Source: Oscillospiraceae bacterium (GTDB taxonomy: Bacteria > Bacillota > Clostridia > Oscillospirales > Ruminococcaceae). From it: a DNA stretch of 38,740 bases. Position 1 is the stretch's first letter. Each line of letters begins with the position of its first letter. The stretch lies in contig JAFUHM010000031.1 of the NCBI GenBank assembly GCA_017468865.1, positions 1 through 38,740 on the forward strand, given 5' to 3'. The translations under genes were made by a program, and so were the position numbers. The notes beneath the pieces were generated by a model. That model was not told the origin of the DNA. It was given only the letters and a program-made list of their open reading frames with translations, and made no database searches. Of this stretch, positions 31,997 through 38,740 are shown one piece after another.

Positions 31997-32782
31997 TCAA
32001 ACGCAGGTGTAACCGCCGTCAACAGCGATAGCCTGACCTGTAACATAAGAGGATTCCTCAGCGCCAAGGAAGATGGCAGCGGAATTGAGCTCGCCCTCTT
32101 TTCCGTATCTCTGCATGGGAACGGATCTGCTTGCAAATTCCTGGAAGAACTCACTGTTGAGAGTCTCCGTTGTAAGCTCGGTATAGAAGTAGCCGGGGCA
32201 GATAGCGTTGACTGTGATGCCCTTGTTAGCAATCTCAGCAGCTGCACCCTTGGTGAAGTTCACGACTGAGCCCTTGGTGGAGTGGTATGCGATGGTAGGT
32301 ATTGCGGTGTTTCCTACGAGGCCGTAGATGGAAGCTATGTTTATCACTCTGCCGTAGCCCTGCTTGCCTGCCTGGATATTCTCCTCCATAAACTTTGCAG
32401 ACTTCTTGGTCATGGAGAAAACAGATGTAAGGTCAAGATTGAGGGTGAAGTTCCAGTCATCCTTGCTATAGTCAACAAGAGGAGTGCCTGTGCCCTTCTC
32501 ACCGCCTGCATCGTTGATGAGGACCTCTACCTTGCCGAACTTAGCCTTGACAGCATCAAGAGCGGCATCTATGGACGCATCATCGGTCACATCGCACTTG
32601 ACGGGGAGTACTTCCACGCCATACTTTGAAGACCACTCTGCAGCGGATGCCTCAAGCCTCTCAACTCTTCTTGCAAGAAGAACGAGGTTGGCACCTACCT
32701 GTGCAAAGCCTTCTGCCATCTGCTTACCAAGACCGGATGAAGCACCTGTGATAGCAACCACTTTTCCTTTGTAGTCGAACAT
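31997..32782 (-). CDS. Short-chain dehydrogenase/reductase (SDR)
   Basis: The 261-residue protein has the classical SDR layout: TGASSGLG (12-19, cofactor loop), CDVTDD (63-68), the NDAGG turn, and the catalytic Ser151, Tyr166 and Lys170 (AYHSTKGSV). The R-R after the beta-2 strand (LLARRVERL) suggests NADP preference, which is inference. It resembles gluconate 5-dehydrogenase and 3-oxoacyl-ACP reductase branches. ATG 32782 was chosen because GGAGG lies 8 bases upstream; a longer frame begins five codons earlier. It is the last gene of the pyrE-led cluster and ends beside a shared terminator. Confidence 0.92.
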   Translation of the reverse strand: MFDYKGKVVAITGASSGLGKQMAEGFAQVGANLVLLARRVERLEASAAEWSSKYGVEVLPVKCDVTDDASIDAALDAVKAKFGKVEVLINDAGGEKGTGTPLVDYSKDDWNFTLNLDLTSVFSMTKKSAKFMEENIQAGKQGYGRVINIASIYGLVGNTAIPTIAYHSTKGSVVNFTKGAAAEIANKGITVNAICPGYFYTELTTETLNSEFFQEFASRSVPMQRYGKEGELNSAAIFLGAEESSYVTGQAIAVDGGYTCV

Positions 32783-32863
32783 TTTTAATACCTCCAATTT
32801 CTTTTATATGCGTCGGGTGCTCCCATTGAACACCTTCACGCACTATGAGGGAAGACCCTTCAT

Positions 32864-33649
32864 TTACTTGTCAAACTTATGTCCGAGAAAGTCCAGTGAG
32901 AGCCTGAACCATTCTGCCGCATGGGGTTCGATATATCTGTCGAAATTTTCGTCCTTGACGGTGGTGATGTCACACAAGGCTATGCCGTGTCCTCCGTGAG
33001 GGAACACATGGAGCTCATAGGGTATCCTGCACCGTGAGAGCTCGGCAGCAAGCATGAGAGAATTCTCCACGGGTACTGTCTTGTCATCGGCGCAGTGCCA
33101 GATAAATGACGGAGGGAAATCCTCCGTGATATGCTTTTCAAGGGAGACTGTCTCCGCCAGCTCGGGGGTAGGGGCTATATTTGCCACTGACTCGGCATGA
33201 CCGTACTCACCGGATGAAATGACGGGATAGCACAGTATCAGCCTGTCGGGGCGGTCATCCCCGCCGTATACTCCCAGAGATGCCGCAAGATGCCCTCCTG
33301 CGGAAAAGCCGACAACAGTGATGTCATTTACGCAGCACAGGCTGTCAAGATTGTCCCTGATATAGCGGACTGCCTCCCTGAGCTCGAGAAGTGCAGTAGG
33401 GAAAGGCTTGTCCTTCACGCTGTAATCAAGCACCGCAGCGTTGTACCCATAGGAATAATACCGCATGGCAACAGGCTCTCCCTCTCGCTTTGAGCATCGG
33501 GTGTAGCATCCGCCGGGGACGACTATCACCATAGGGAACCTGCGCTCGGGCTGGGTGTCGTGTATCATCAGGGTGAGAGCGGCGGCTTGTCCGCTCTCAT
33601 TCTTATATTCAGGGGAAACGGGCTTGAGTTCAATAACGGTCTGTCTCAT
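32864..33649 (-). CDS. Alpha/beta hydrolase, acetyl esterase/xylan esterase-like
   Basis: The 261-residue protein has the BD-FAE/acetyl esterase pattern: the oxyanion motif VVPGGCYT (about 44-51), the nucleophile elbow GFSAGGH with Ser116, the acid in CADDKTVPVENS (Asp189) and the His in PHGGHGIAL (His221). No signal peptide is visible, so it acts inside the cell, perhaps deacetylating imported sugars or short oligosaccharides. Its start overlaps the stop of the upstream 431-residue gene by 4 bases. The Cys in PGGCY replaces the usual Gly or Ser but is tolerated in relatives. The substrate is not readable from sequence. Confidence 0.88.
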   Translation of the reverse strand: MRQTVIELKPVSPEYKNESGQAAALTLMIHDTQPERRFPMVIVVPGGCYTRCSKREGEPVAMRYYSYGYNAAVLDYSVKDKPFPTALLELREAVRYIRDNLDSLCCVNDITVVGFSAGGHLAASLGVYGGDDRPDRLILCYPVISSGEYGHAESVANIAPTPELAETVSLEKHITEDFPPSFIWHCADDKTVPVENSLMLAAELSRCRIPYELHVFPHGGHGIALCDITTVKDENFDRYIEPHAAEWFRLSLDFLGHKFDK

Positions 33650-34941
33650 AACGTGATCGCATTTATGCTGTCAAGCAGTGCCTTGCGCTTGCTGTCATTT
33701 TCGAGGGACTGCTCCGCAAGGATGTTCATGCGGTAGCGGATGTATCTCTCATAGAGATCGGTGCCGTACACGTTCTTCTCGAAACACTCCCTGTACTCAT
33801 CGGCACTCATGGAAGATGAGAGAAGGCAAAGATACTGCTCGAGAAGGAGCATATTCCTGACTTCGGCAGGCATCTTCTCGGATGAGAGCCTCTTTATCTG
33901 CTCTGCTATGCCGATCCTGTCGGCACGGACTGCGATATAGGATTCCGAACTGTTCCAGCTGCGCCTTACAGGATCGGACATGAGCCCCTCATCAGCAAAG
34001 GCAAATATGCCTGTGGGAAGATCGTATCTGTTATATACGGTGGTGCGGAGCTTTTCATATACAAAGCCGTCAAATATGCCTGCATACGCAAATGTTTCCC
34101 CTTTGAATATGATGGGATATCTGAGCACATCGTCACTGCTGCCCACGGAAACATCCGCTTCAGTGCCTCTTGACAGGCTGTAGAAATCATAATAGGAAGG
34201 TTTGAGCCTTTCCTCGATTATGCTGTTGAGCCATGCGGCGTTGTAGTCTCCCACATCTTCACGGTCACAGTCAAGGAAGGTGCGCACACCTGTATAGTAT
34301 TTGGTATAGAGTTCGTTTGCCACATCAGCCGCTTCGATATAGGTGAAGTAGCGTGAAGCAAACTCGGAGGGAACGATATCGGAAACACGCTCCTCGCCGT
34401 CCTCGGACTCGGTGGGGAACTGCGCCCTGATAAAGCTTGCGATATTGTCCTTTACCACCTGCTGTTCCTCATCGGACAGATGATCGAGGGATACTCTGTC
34501 ATAAATGATGTCGAACATCAGGCTTGCGGGTACAGTGCCGTATATGTACTTGAAACGGTCGTTGGGCAGGAGGGGAGCCATCTTCTGGACAGCTCTCTGC
34601 CGCTGGGATACGGTAGTCTCGATAAGTCCCGACATCACGCCCAGATATGCCAGCATCTCAGCATAGTTTGCCATGATGGAGGCTTCTGTCAGATAGTTGA
34701 AGAAGTAGCCGTAGACATAGCCCTTGAAAAATGCCTTGACGCTCTCGTATACTGCACTGTCGGTGGTTATCCTGTTCTTGAACTGGTCTATTATGCGGGC
34801 AGCATCGGTGACATCAAAGCGGTCGCCGCCGACTATGCCCCGTATCGTCTCTTCCTGCGAACGGAAAAAGAGCTTGTATATGCCGTTTACGGATATGTCT
34901 CCGCCCTCCTTGAACGACCAGAAGAGGAAGGAGCGGTGCAT
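33646..34941 (-). CDS. Unknown 431-residue protein
   Basis: I do not recognise a family. The protein is soluble looking, largely helical, rich in Tyr, Glu and Asp. Segments include FKGYVYGYFFNYLTEASIMANYAE (described around 90-115), an acidic loop ESEDGEERVSD near 185-195, and a Leu-rich C-terminal helix region (LLLEQYLCLLSSSMSADEYRE, around 370-390, only described). There is no signal peptide, and no obvious catalytic motif. The ATG at 34941 lies 14 bases after AGGAGG, a long spacing; an internal AAGGAGG near 34905 has no good start after it. It is translationally coupled to the esterase gene. The function is unknown. Confidence 0.75.
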   Translation of the reverse strand: MHRSFLFWSFKEGGDISVNGIYKLFFRSQEETIRGIVGGDRFDVTDAARIIDQFKNRITTDSAVYESVKAFFKGYVYGYFFNYLTEASIMANYAEMLAYLGVMSGLIETTVSQRQRAVQKMAPLLPNDRFKYIYGTVPASLMFDIIYDRVSLDHLSDEEQQVVKDNIASFIRAQFPTESEDGEERVSDIVPSEFASRYFTYIEAADVANELYTKYYTGVRTFLDCDREDVGDYNAAWLNSIIEERLKPSYYDFYSLSRGTEADVSVGSSDDVLRYPIIFKGETFAYAGIFDGFVYEKLRTTVYNRYDLPTGIFAFADEGLMSDPVRRSWNSSESYIAVRADRIGIAEQIKRLSSEKMPAEVRNMLLLEQYLCLLSSSMSADEYRECFEKNVYGTDLYERYIRYRMNILAEQSLENDSKRKALLDSINAITL

Positions 34942-34959
34942 ATTCTTGAGGGTATCCTC

Positions 34960-35145
34960 CTATCCTGATGTAAGTGCGGGAGGATCTACTTTCCAGTGGT
35001 GGGACAGATGACAGCTTTCATTGAAACTGTCCAGAATGGCCTCGATCTCTTCTCTGAAGGCATCGTAGGCGGGGGAACCATCCATGTAGATGACTGCATC
35101 GGCAAGCTGGGGGGCAATAGCTGCAAGATCAAGTGATACGCTCAT
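34960..35145 (-). CDS. Unknown 61-residue protein
   Basis: A small acidic protein starting MSVSLDLAAIAPQLADAVIY, with a helix-forming AFREEIEAILDSF in the centre and a His-rich CHLSHHW near the C terminus. ATG 35145 follows GGGAGAGAG and lies 21 bases after the pyrE stop. Its stop codon TAG runs into the AGGAGG that serves the next gene. These placements support a real gene. No family is recognised. Confidence 0.6.
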   Translation of the reverse strand: MSVSLDLAAIAPQLADAVIYMDGSPAYDAFREEIEAILDSFNESCHLSHHWKVDPPALTSG

Positions 35146-35166
35146 AACTCTCTCCCTTTCATCAAA

Positions 35167-35820
35167 TCATACTCCGTAAAGTGAACGGTATTCCTTCATC
35201 TTTTCAAGGTATTCATATCCGTCAACTTCTCTGTCCTCAATGGCTTTGATTATGTCGTTGATGTCCACTATGGAGAACACCCTGATGCCGTACTCATCGT
35301 AGGCAGCCTGTACTGCCGACTTGTCGGAATCAAGCGCCTTTTCCATGCGGTCAACGGTGATGATCATTCCCGTAATATCCACATCAGCAGTACCCTTGAG
35401 CTTGGGATATACTTCCTTGAGTGCCTTGCCCGATGTCATGACATCCTCGATTATGACCACCTTATCTCCTGCCTTGGGTGCATCGCCTACGAACATACCG
35501 CCCTCGCCGTGATCCTTCGCTTCCTTGCGGTCAAAGAAGTAGCCCACATCCGTGCCGTATGCAGAAGACAGGGCAACAGCAGCGGATACGCAGAGGGGAA
35601 TGCCCTCATAGGCAGGGCCGAACAGCTTGTCAACGGGGATGTCGTGTTCCTTGATGCAGTCCGCATAGAACTTGCCCAGTCTCTCCAGCTGCCTGCCTGT
35701 GCGGTAGTTGCCGGTATTGATGAAATAGGGAGCCTTACGCCCCGATTTAAGGGTAAAGTCACCAAATGTAAGCACGCCGCACTCTGCCATAAATCTGATA
35801 AAATCATTTTTGTAACTCAT
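35167..35820 (-). CDS. pyrE: Orotate phosphoribosyltransferase
   Basis: PyrE adds phosphoribosyl to orotate in pyrimidine synthesis. The 217-residue protein has typical segments: GDFTLKSGRKAPYFINTGNY (20-39), KLFGPAYEGIPL (65-76), GYFFDRKEAKDHGEGG (93-108) and the PRPP loop VVIIEDVMTSGKA (121-133). A strong promoter at 35868-35896 lies close to its ATG. It leads a minus-strand cluster of five genes (61-residue protein, 431-residue protein, esterase, SDR), none of which is an obvious pyrimidine gene. The leader is short, and no PyrR-type attenuator is evident in it. Confidence 0.97.
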   Translation of the reverse strand: MSYKNDFIRFMAECGVLTFGDFTLKSGRKAPYFINTGNYRTGRQLERLGKFYADCIKEHDIPVDKLFGPAYEGIPLCVSAAVALSSAYGTDVGYFFDRKEAKDHGEGGMFVGDAPKAGDKVVIIEDVMTSGKALKEVYPKLKGTADVDITGMIITVDRMEKALDSDKSAVQAAYDEYGIRVFSIVDINDIIKAIEDREVDGYEYLEKMKEYRSLYGV

Positions 35821-35867
35821 AATATACCTACCACTTTAGCAAAAATCTCAGCAAAAAACATAAAAAT

Positions 35868-35896
35868 ATTATACCATATTTACGAATTTTTGTCAA
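35868..35896 (-). promoter_or_regulatory. pyrE promoter
   Basis: On the minus strand TTGACA (35896-35891) and TATAAT (35873-35868) are 17 bases apart. The expected start is near 35861, leaving a leader of about 40 bases. Confidence 0.85.
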
Positions 35897-35956
35897 TATA
35901 TAATTAATATTTTTTGATAAAAGATTTGCGCTAAAAATATGAACGCATACACGGAG

Positions 35957-36031
35957 TCACAGCCTTGTGTAACCGCTTACATTAGCTGCCTTAAAAAAAG
36001 CAAGACGGCGCCAAGCCCGAAGCTCGATCAT
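35957..36031 (-). other. Short 24-codon frame behind an orphan promoter
   Basis: Downstream of the promoter at 36047-36075, an ATG at 36031 opens a 24-codon frame starting MIELRAWRRLAFF. Its ribosome site is weak. A run of seven T (35999-35993) occurs inside, after a foldable segment, so the transcript may end there. The frame ends across the cre-like palindrome. It could be a leader peptide, a small RNA, or chance. Confidence 0.3.
35968..35981. promoter_or_regulatory. cre-like operator 1
   Basis: TGTAACCGCTTACA is a 14-bp near-palindrome fitting the CcpA/LacI-type cre pattern except for one central position. It shares TTGTGTAA and CGCTTACA with the second copy at 36159. Confidence 0.55.
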
Positions 36032-36046
36032 CTTTAGCTTGAGTGT

Positions 36047-36075
36047 ATTATAACACACTGCTCCCCTTTTGTCAA
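36047..36075 (-). promoter_or_regulatory. Orphan minus-strand promoter between the two cre-like sites
   Basis: TTGACA (36075-36070) and TATAAT (36052-36047) are 17 bases apart on the minus strand. It could be a second, regulated pyrE promoter about 220 bases upstream, or could drive a short RNA. Confidence 0.75.
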
Positions 36076-36158
36076 TACTTTTTTCAAAATATTTTTCGTT
36101 TTTTCGAGTCGGTTCCGGCAAACGTACCTGTAAAGCCGATATGTCGGGACAAATTTTG

Positions 36159-36172
36159 TGTAAGCGCTTACA
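36159..36172. promoter_or_regulatory. cre-like operator 2
   Basis: TGTAAGCGCTTACA is a perfect 14-bp palindrome matching the cre consensus TGWAARCGYTWWCA. Its centre is 191 bp from the first copy, a distance compatible with looping by a dimeric or tetrameric LacI-family regulator such as CcpA. Confidence 0.65.
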
Positions 36173-36331
36173 ATGCCCCGACACATCCTCCTCCACATAA
36201 GCAGGAACTCCCCAATAAATCACGGTTCCAAAATAAATATAAAATTTTTCCGCAATTCACAAAAAAGTCACTATTTTTACTGTGAAATGTGGTATCATAA
36301 AGTGTATGACTAAATTGGAAAAGTGATAGAT

Positions 36332-36982
36332 ATGTATGATCTGGTAATTTTCGATCTTGACGGGACGCTCGTCAATACGCTGGATGACCTTGCTGATTCC
36401 TGCAATGAAGTCCTGTCCGTCATGGGATACCCCGTTCACGGCACTGATGCCTACCGATATTTCGTGGGCAACGGCCTTGCGAAGCTGGCGGAGAGAGCCC
36501 TCCCCGAAGATCACCGCACCGATGAGGACATCAGGCGGTTCTGCGAGGGATTTGACATTGCATACGGCAGGCTCTACAACAACAAGTCACGTCCCTATGA
36601 CGGCATGACAGGCCTTGTGTCAGACCTTGCCCGTGCAGGCATAAAGACTGCCGTGGCATCGAACAAGCCCGACGCATTCACGAAGAAGATCATATCCGAG
36701 ATGTTCGGCGATGTGTTCTCCCTTGTGAGAGGAAATCTGCCCCCCGTTCCGAAAAAGCCCGACCCTGCCATTCTCCTTAACATAATGAAGGAGCTGGCTG
36801 TCCCCTGCGACAGGGTACTGATGGTGGGCGACTCAGGAGTGGACATACAGACCGCCGCCAACGCAGGCACCGACTCCGCAGGCTGCACATGGGGATTTCG
36901 CCCCCGTGAGGAATTTGAGGAGAACGGCGCAGGGTATATCGCAGATTCACCTGAAGAACTATACAGCATCATCACACGATAG
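36332..36982 (+). CDS. gph: HAD-superfamily phosphatase, phosphoglycolate phosphatase-like
   Basis: The 216-residue protein has the HAD motifs in order: FDLDGTLVNT (nucleophile Asp8, acid Asp10), VASNKPD (motif II), the Lys of KKPDPA (motif III), and MVGDSGVDIQTAANAG (motif IV). A helical cap lies at about residues 17-85. Substrate could be phosphoglycolate, pyrophosphate or a nucleotide; family similarity alone does not decide. The ATG at 36332 was chosen because it gives the canonical MYDLVIFDLDG; a GTG at 36323 is three codons earlier. The ribosome site is weak. It is divergent from pyrE, and the cre-like sites upstream may regulate it. Confidence 0.88.
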   Translation: MYDLVIFDLDGTLVNTLDDLADSCNEVLSVMGYPVHGTDAYRYFVGNGLAKLAERALPEDHRTDEDIRRFCEGFDIAYGRLYNNKSRPYDGMTGLVSDLARAGIKTAVASNKPDAFTKKIISEMFGDVFSLVRGNLPPVPKKPDPAILLNIMKELAVPCDRVLMVGDSGVDIQTAANAGTDSAGCTWGFRPREEFEENGAGYIADSPEELYSIITR

Positions 36983-37039
36983 AGTCATAAATAAACACTT
37001 AGATACTGGTACGAGGGTACTATCTGGAGGTTTTGGACA

Positions 37040-38680
37040 ATGAAAGCTTGTGACGTACACATGCAGTATGTCGAAGAGGCATACGACGAAAACGGAGTTA
37101 TCTCAAAATTTGAGCTTCATCTCCCCGACAATTTCAACTACTCCTATGACATCATCGACAAGATAGCCGAAGTCGAACCCGACAGAAGGGCGATGATCTG
37201 GTGCGATGATGAGGGCAGACAGCGAACATTCACCTACGGGGAATTGTCAAAGCTGTCAAACCGGGCTGCGAATATGTTCCTTGACAAGGGCGTAAAGTTC
37301 GGCGACAGGCTAATGACAGTGCTCAAGCGTCACTGGCAGATGTGGATCGTGGTCTTTGCACTTGATAAGATAGGTGCGGTGCTGATCCCTGCTACAAATC
37401 AGCTGAAGAAGAAGGATTATGTTTACCGCTTTGAAAAGGCAGGCGTGAAAGGCATCATCGCAACGGGCGACGGTGACGTCACCGATAACATCGAGGCTGC
37501 CTGCAGGGAATACGATCTTCCTCATAAATTCATAGTCAAGGGCAGCAAGGAAGGCTGGACAGACTTCGACTCCCTTCTCATGGAATATCCCGACACACTC
37601 GAAAGGATACCCAATTCCGTGGATGATGACAACCTTATGTTCTTCTCCTCGGGCACTACGGGATATCCAAAGATGGTCATGCACTCACACAGATACGGTG
37701 CTGCCCATATCCCCACCGCAAAGCACTGGCATCACCTCAACGAGAACAGCATACACCTCACCATTTCCGAAAGCGGATGGGGCAAGTTCTTCTGGGGCAA
37801 GGTCTACGGTCAGATCGCTATGGCCTGTACGGTAATGGCATATGACTTCACCAGGTTTGTCCCCTCTGACGTGCTGAAGATGATAGAGAGATATAAAGTC
37901 ACATCCCTCTGCTGTCCTCCTACCATTTACCGCTTCTTCATAAAGGAGGGCATGGCAGGATATGACATATCCAGCCTGCGCTATGCCACCACAGCAGGTG
38001 AGGCTCTCAACTCGGAAGTATACAACAAGTTCTTTGAATTTACGGGGCTCAAGCTCATGGAGGGCTTCGGTCAGACAGAGACAGTCCTCATCATCGGCAA
38101 CCCGTACAACTCCGTTACCCGCTCAGGTTCAATGGGGCGTGCGATGCCCATGTTCGATGTGGTCATCCTTGACCCTGACGACAAGGAATGTGAGGACAAC
38201 GAAACGGGCGAGATCTGCGTAAGGCTCCGCAAGGGCGCCAACAACGGCATCTTCAAGGGCTATGTAGGCAATGATGAAGCCAATGCTAAGGCATTCCGCA
38301 ACGGCTACTATCACACTGGCGACACTGCATACAAGGACAAGGACGGCTATTTCTGGTATGTGGGCAGAATAGATGACGTTATCAAATCATCGGGCTACCG
38401 CATCGGGCCCTTTGAGATAGAGAGCATACTCATGGAGCATCCTTCGGTGCTCGAATGTGCTATCACAGCCGCTCCCGATCCCATAAGAGGACAGGTGGTA
38501 AAGGCTACCATCGTGCTTACATCCGACTACAAGGACAAGGCAGGGGACGAGCTCAAGGACGAGCTGAAGAAATTCGTCAAGTCCAACACCGCTCCCTATA
38601 AATACCCCCGCATCATAGAATTTGTAGACGAGCTTCCCAAGACCATCAGCGGAAATATCCGCCGTGTGGAGATAAGATAA
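37040..38680 (+). CDS. Acyl-CoA synthetase (acetyl/medium-chain type), AMP-forming
   Basis: The 546-residue protein has the ANL superfamily motifs: FFSSGTTGYPKMVMHSH (about 201-217, ATP loop), ATTAGEALNSEVY, EGFGQTETV (adenine and Mg site), YHTGDTAYKDKDGYFWYVGR with the hinge, DDVIKSSGYRIGPFEIES and the catalytic Lys in PKTISGNIRR, where the usual GKI-R-Lys is replaced by GNIRR. The usual acetylated Lys (GK-I/K) is therefore Asn, which is notable. The medium-chain synthetase (MACS) group fits best. ATG 37040 follows TGGAGG by 9 bases. The gene ends with a clear terminator. The substrate is not resolved. Confidence 0.9.
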   Translation: MKACDVHMQYVEEAYDENGVISKFELHLPDNFNYSYDIIDKIAEVEPDRRAMIWCDDEGRQRTFTYGELSKLSNRAANMFLDKGVKFGDRLMTVLKRHWQMWIVVFALDKIGAVLIPATNQLKKKDYVYRFEKAGVKGIIATGDGDVTDNIEAACREYDLPHKFIVKGSKEGWTDFDSLLMEYPDTLERIPNSVDDDNLMFFSSGTTGYPKMVMHSHRYGAAHIPTAKHWHHLNENSIHLTISESGWGKFFWGKVYGQIAMACTVMAYDFTRFVPSDVLKMIERYKVTSLCCPPTIYRFFIKEGMAGYDISSLRYATTAGEALNSEVYNKFFEFTGLKLMEGFGQTETVLIIGNPYNSVTRSGSMGRAMPMFDVVILDPDDKECEDNETGEICVRLRKGANNGIFKGYVGNDEANAKAFRNGYYHTGDTAYKDKDGYFWYVGRIDDVIKSSGYRIGPFEIESILMEHPSVLECAITAAPDPIRGQVVKATIVLTSDYKDKAGDELKDELKKFVKSNTAPYKYPRIIEFVDELPKTISGNIRRVEIR

Positions 38681-38695
38681 AATGACAAGAAATAA

Positions 38696-38725
38696 AAAAC
38701 AGCCCTCGGATGAGGGCTGTTTTTT
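38696..38725 (+). terminator. Terminator of the acyl-CoA synthetase gene
   Basis: AAAACAGCCCTC (38696-38707) pairs with GAGGGCTGTTTT (38712-38723) around GGAT, and a T-run follows to 38725. The remaining 15 bases hold nothing identifiable. Confidence 0.9.
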
Positions 38726-38740
38726 ACCTCATTTGAGGGC

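Noticed and set aside
36043..36285. 80-residue plus-strand ORF before the HAD gene
   Set aside because: It runs over promoter and operator sequence, is low-complexity and lacks a ribosome site.

Overview
The window looks like a chromosomal segment of a Clostridia bacterium, most likely a Ruminococcus-like member of the Oscillospiraceae. This is inferred from the mix of gene families (class I PurE, a YozG/DUF2975 pair, a thioester-domain Cna-B adhesin, a PaaK-ACT pair, many lipoproteins), strong AGGAGG-type ribosome binding sites, and clean TTGACA-N17-TATAAT promoters. I saw no rRNA, tRNA, CRISPR array or intact insertion sequence. The base composition looks even, so most of the window reads as stable host DNA.

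Layout. 1-3660 (minus): purine operon purE-purC-purF-purM, with purM cut by the left edge. It is preceded by a leader holding a 33-codon upstream ORF and a terminator-like hairpin. 3892-6709 (plus): operon of a CPBP-like membrane protein, a TadA-GNAT fusion with an internal ribosome binding site, and two unknown small proteins. 6713-8589 (minus): a membrane PAS-SpoIIE phosphatase. 8735-11463 (plus): a large thioester/Cna-B surface protein. 11471-13730 (minus): DUF2975, YozG-type HTH and DUF4173 membrane protein, overlapping genes. 13787-15660 (plus): nitroreductase and iron-dependent alcohol dehydrogenase. 15672-16748 (minus): azlCD amino acid exporter. 16749-17545: non-coding region with a possible small RNA and five copies of a palindromic repeat. 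17546-20094 (plus): glycogen phosphorylase.

20143-28317 (plus) is the most unusual part. A CBS-domain CorC/HlyC-like membrane protein is followed by five consecutive paralogous lipoproteins, each with a transglutaminase-like Cys-His-Asp triad of nearly fixed spacing. The close spacing suggests one transcript and one surface process, but the substrate is unknown.

28345-31990 (plus): phenylacetate-CoA ligase with an ACT-domain partner, then a sodium:solute symporter. 31997-35896 (minus): operon pyrE, a 61-residue protein, a 431-residue unknown protein, an alpha/beta esterase and an SDR oxidoreductase. 35897-36331: a divergent regulatory region with two cre-like palindromes and an orphan minus-strand promoter. 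36332-38730 (plus): HAD phosphatase and an acyl-CoA synthetase closed by a terminator.

The best candidates for undescribed biology are the five-gene transglutaminase-like lipoprotein array, the purE leader peptide/attenuator, the TadA-GNAT gene with a nested second start, the covarying palindromic repeat array and the adjacent promoter-hairpin RNA unit. All functional statements rest on reading motifs by eye; no search or folding program was run.
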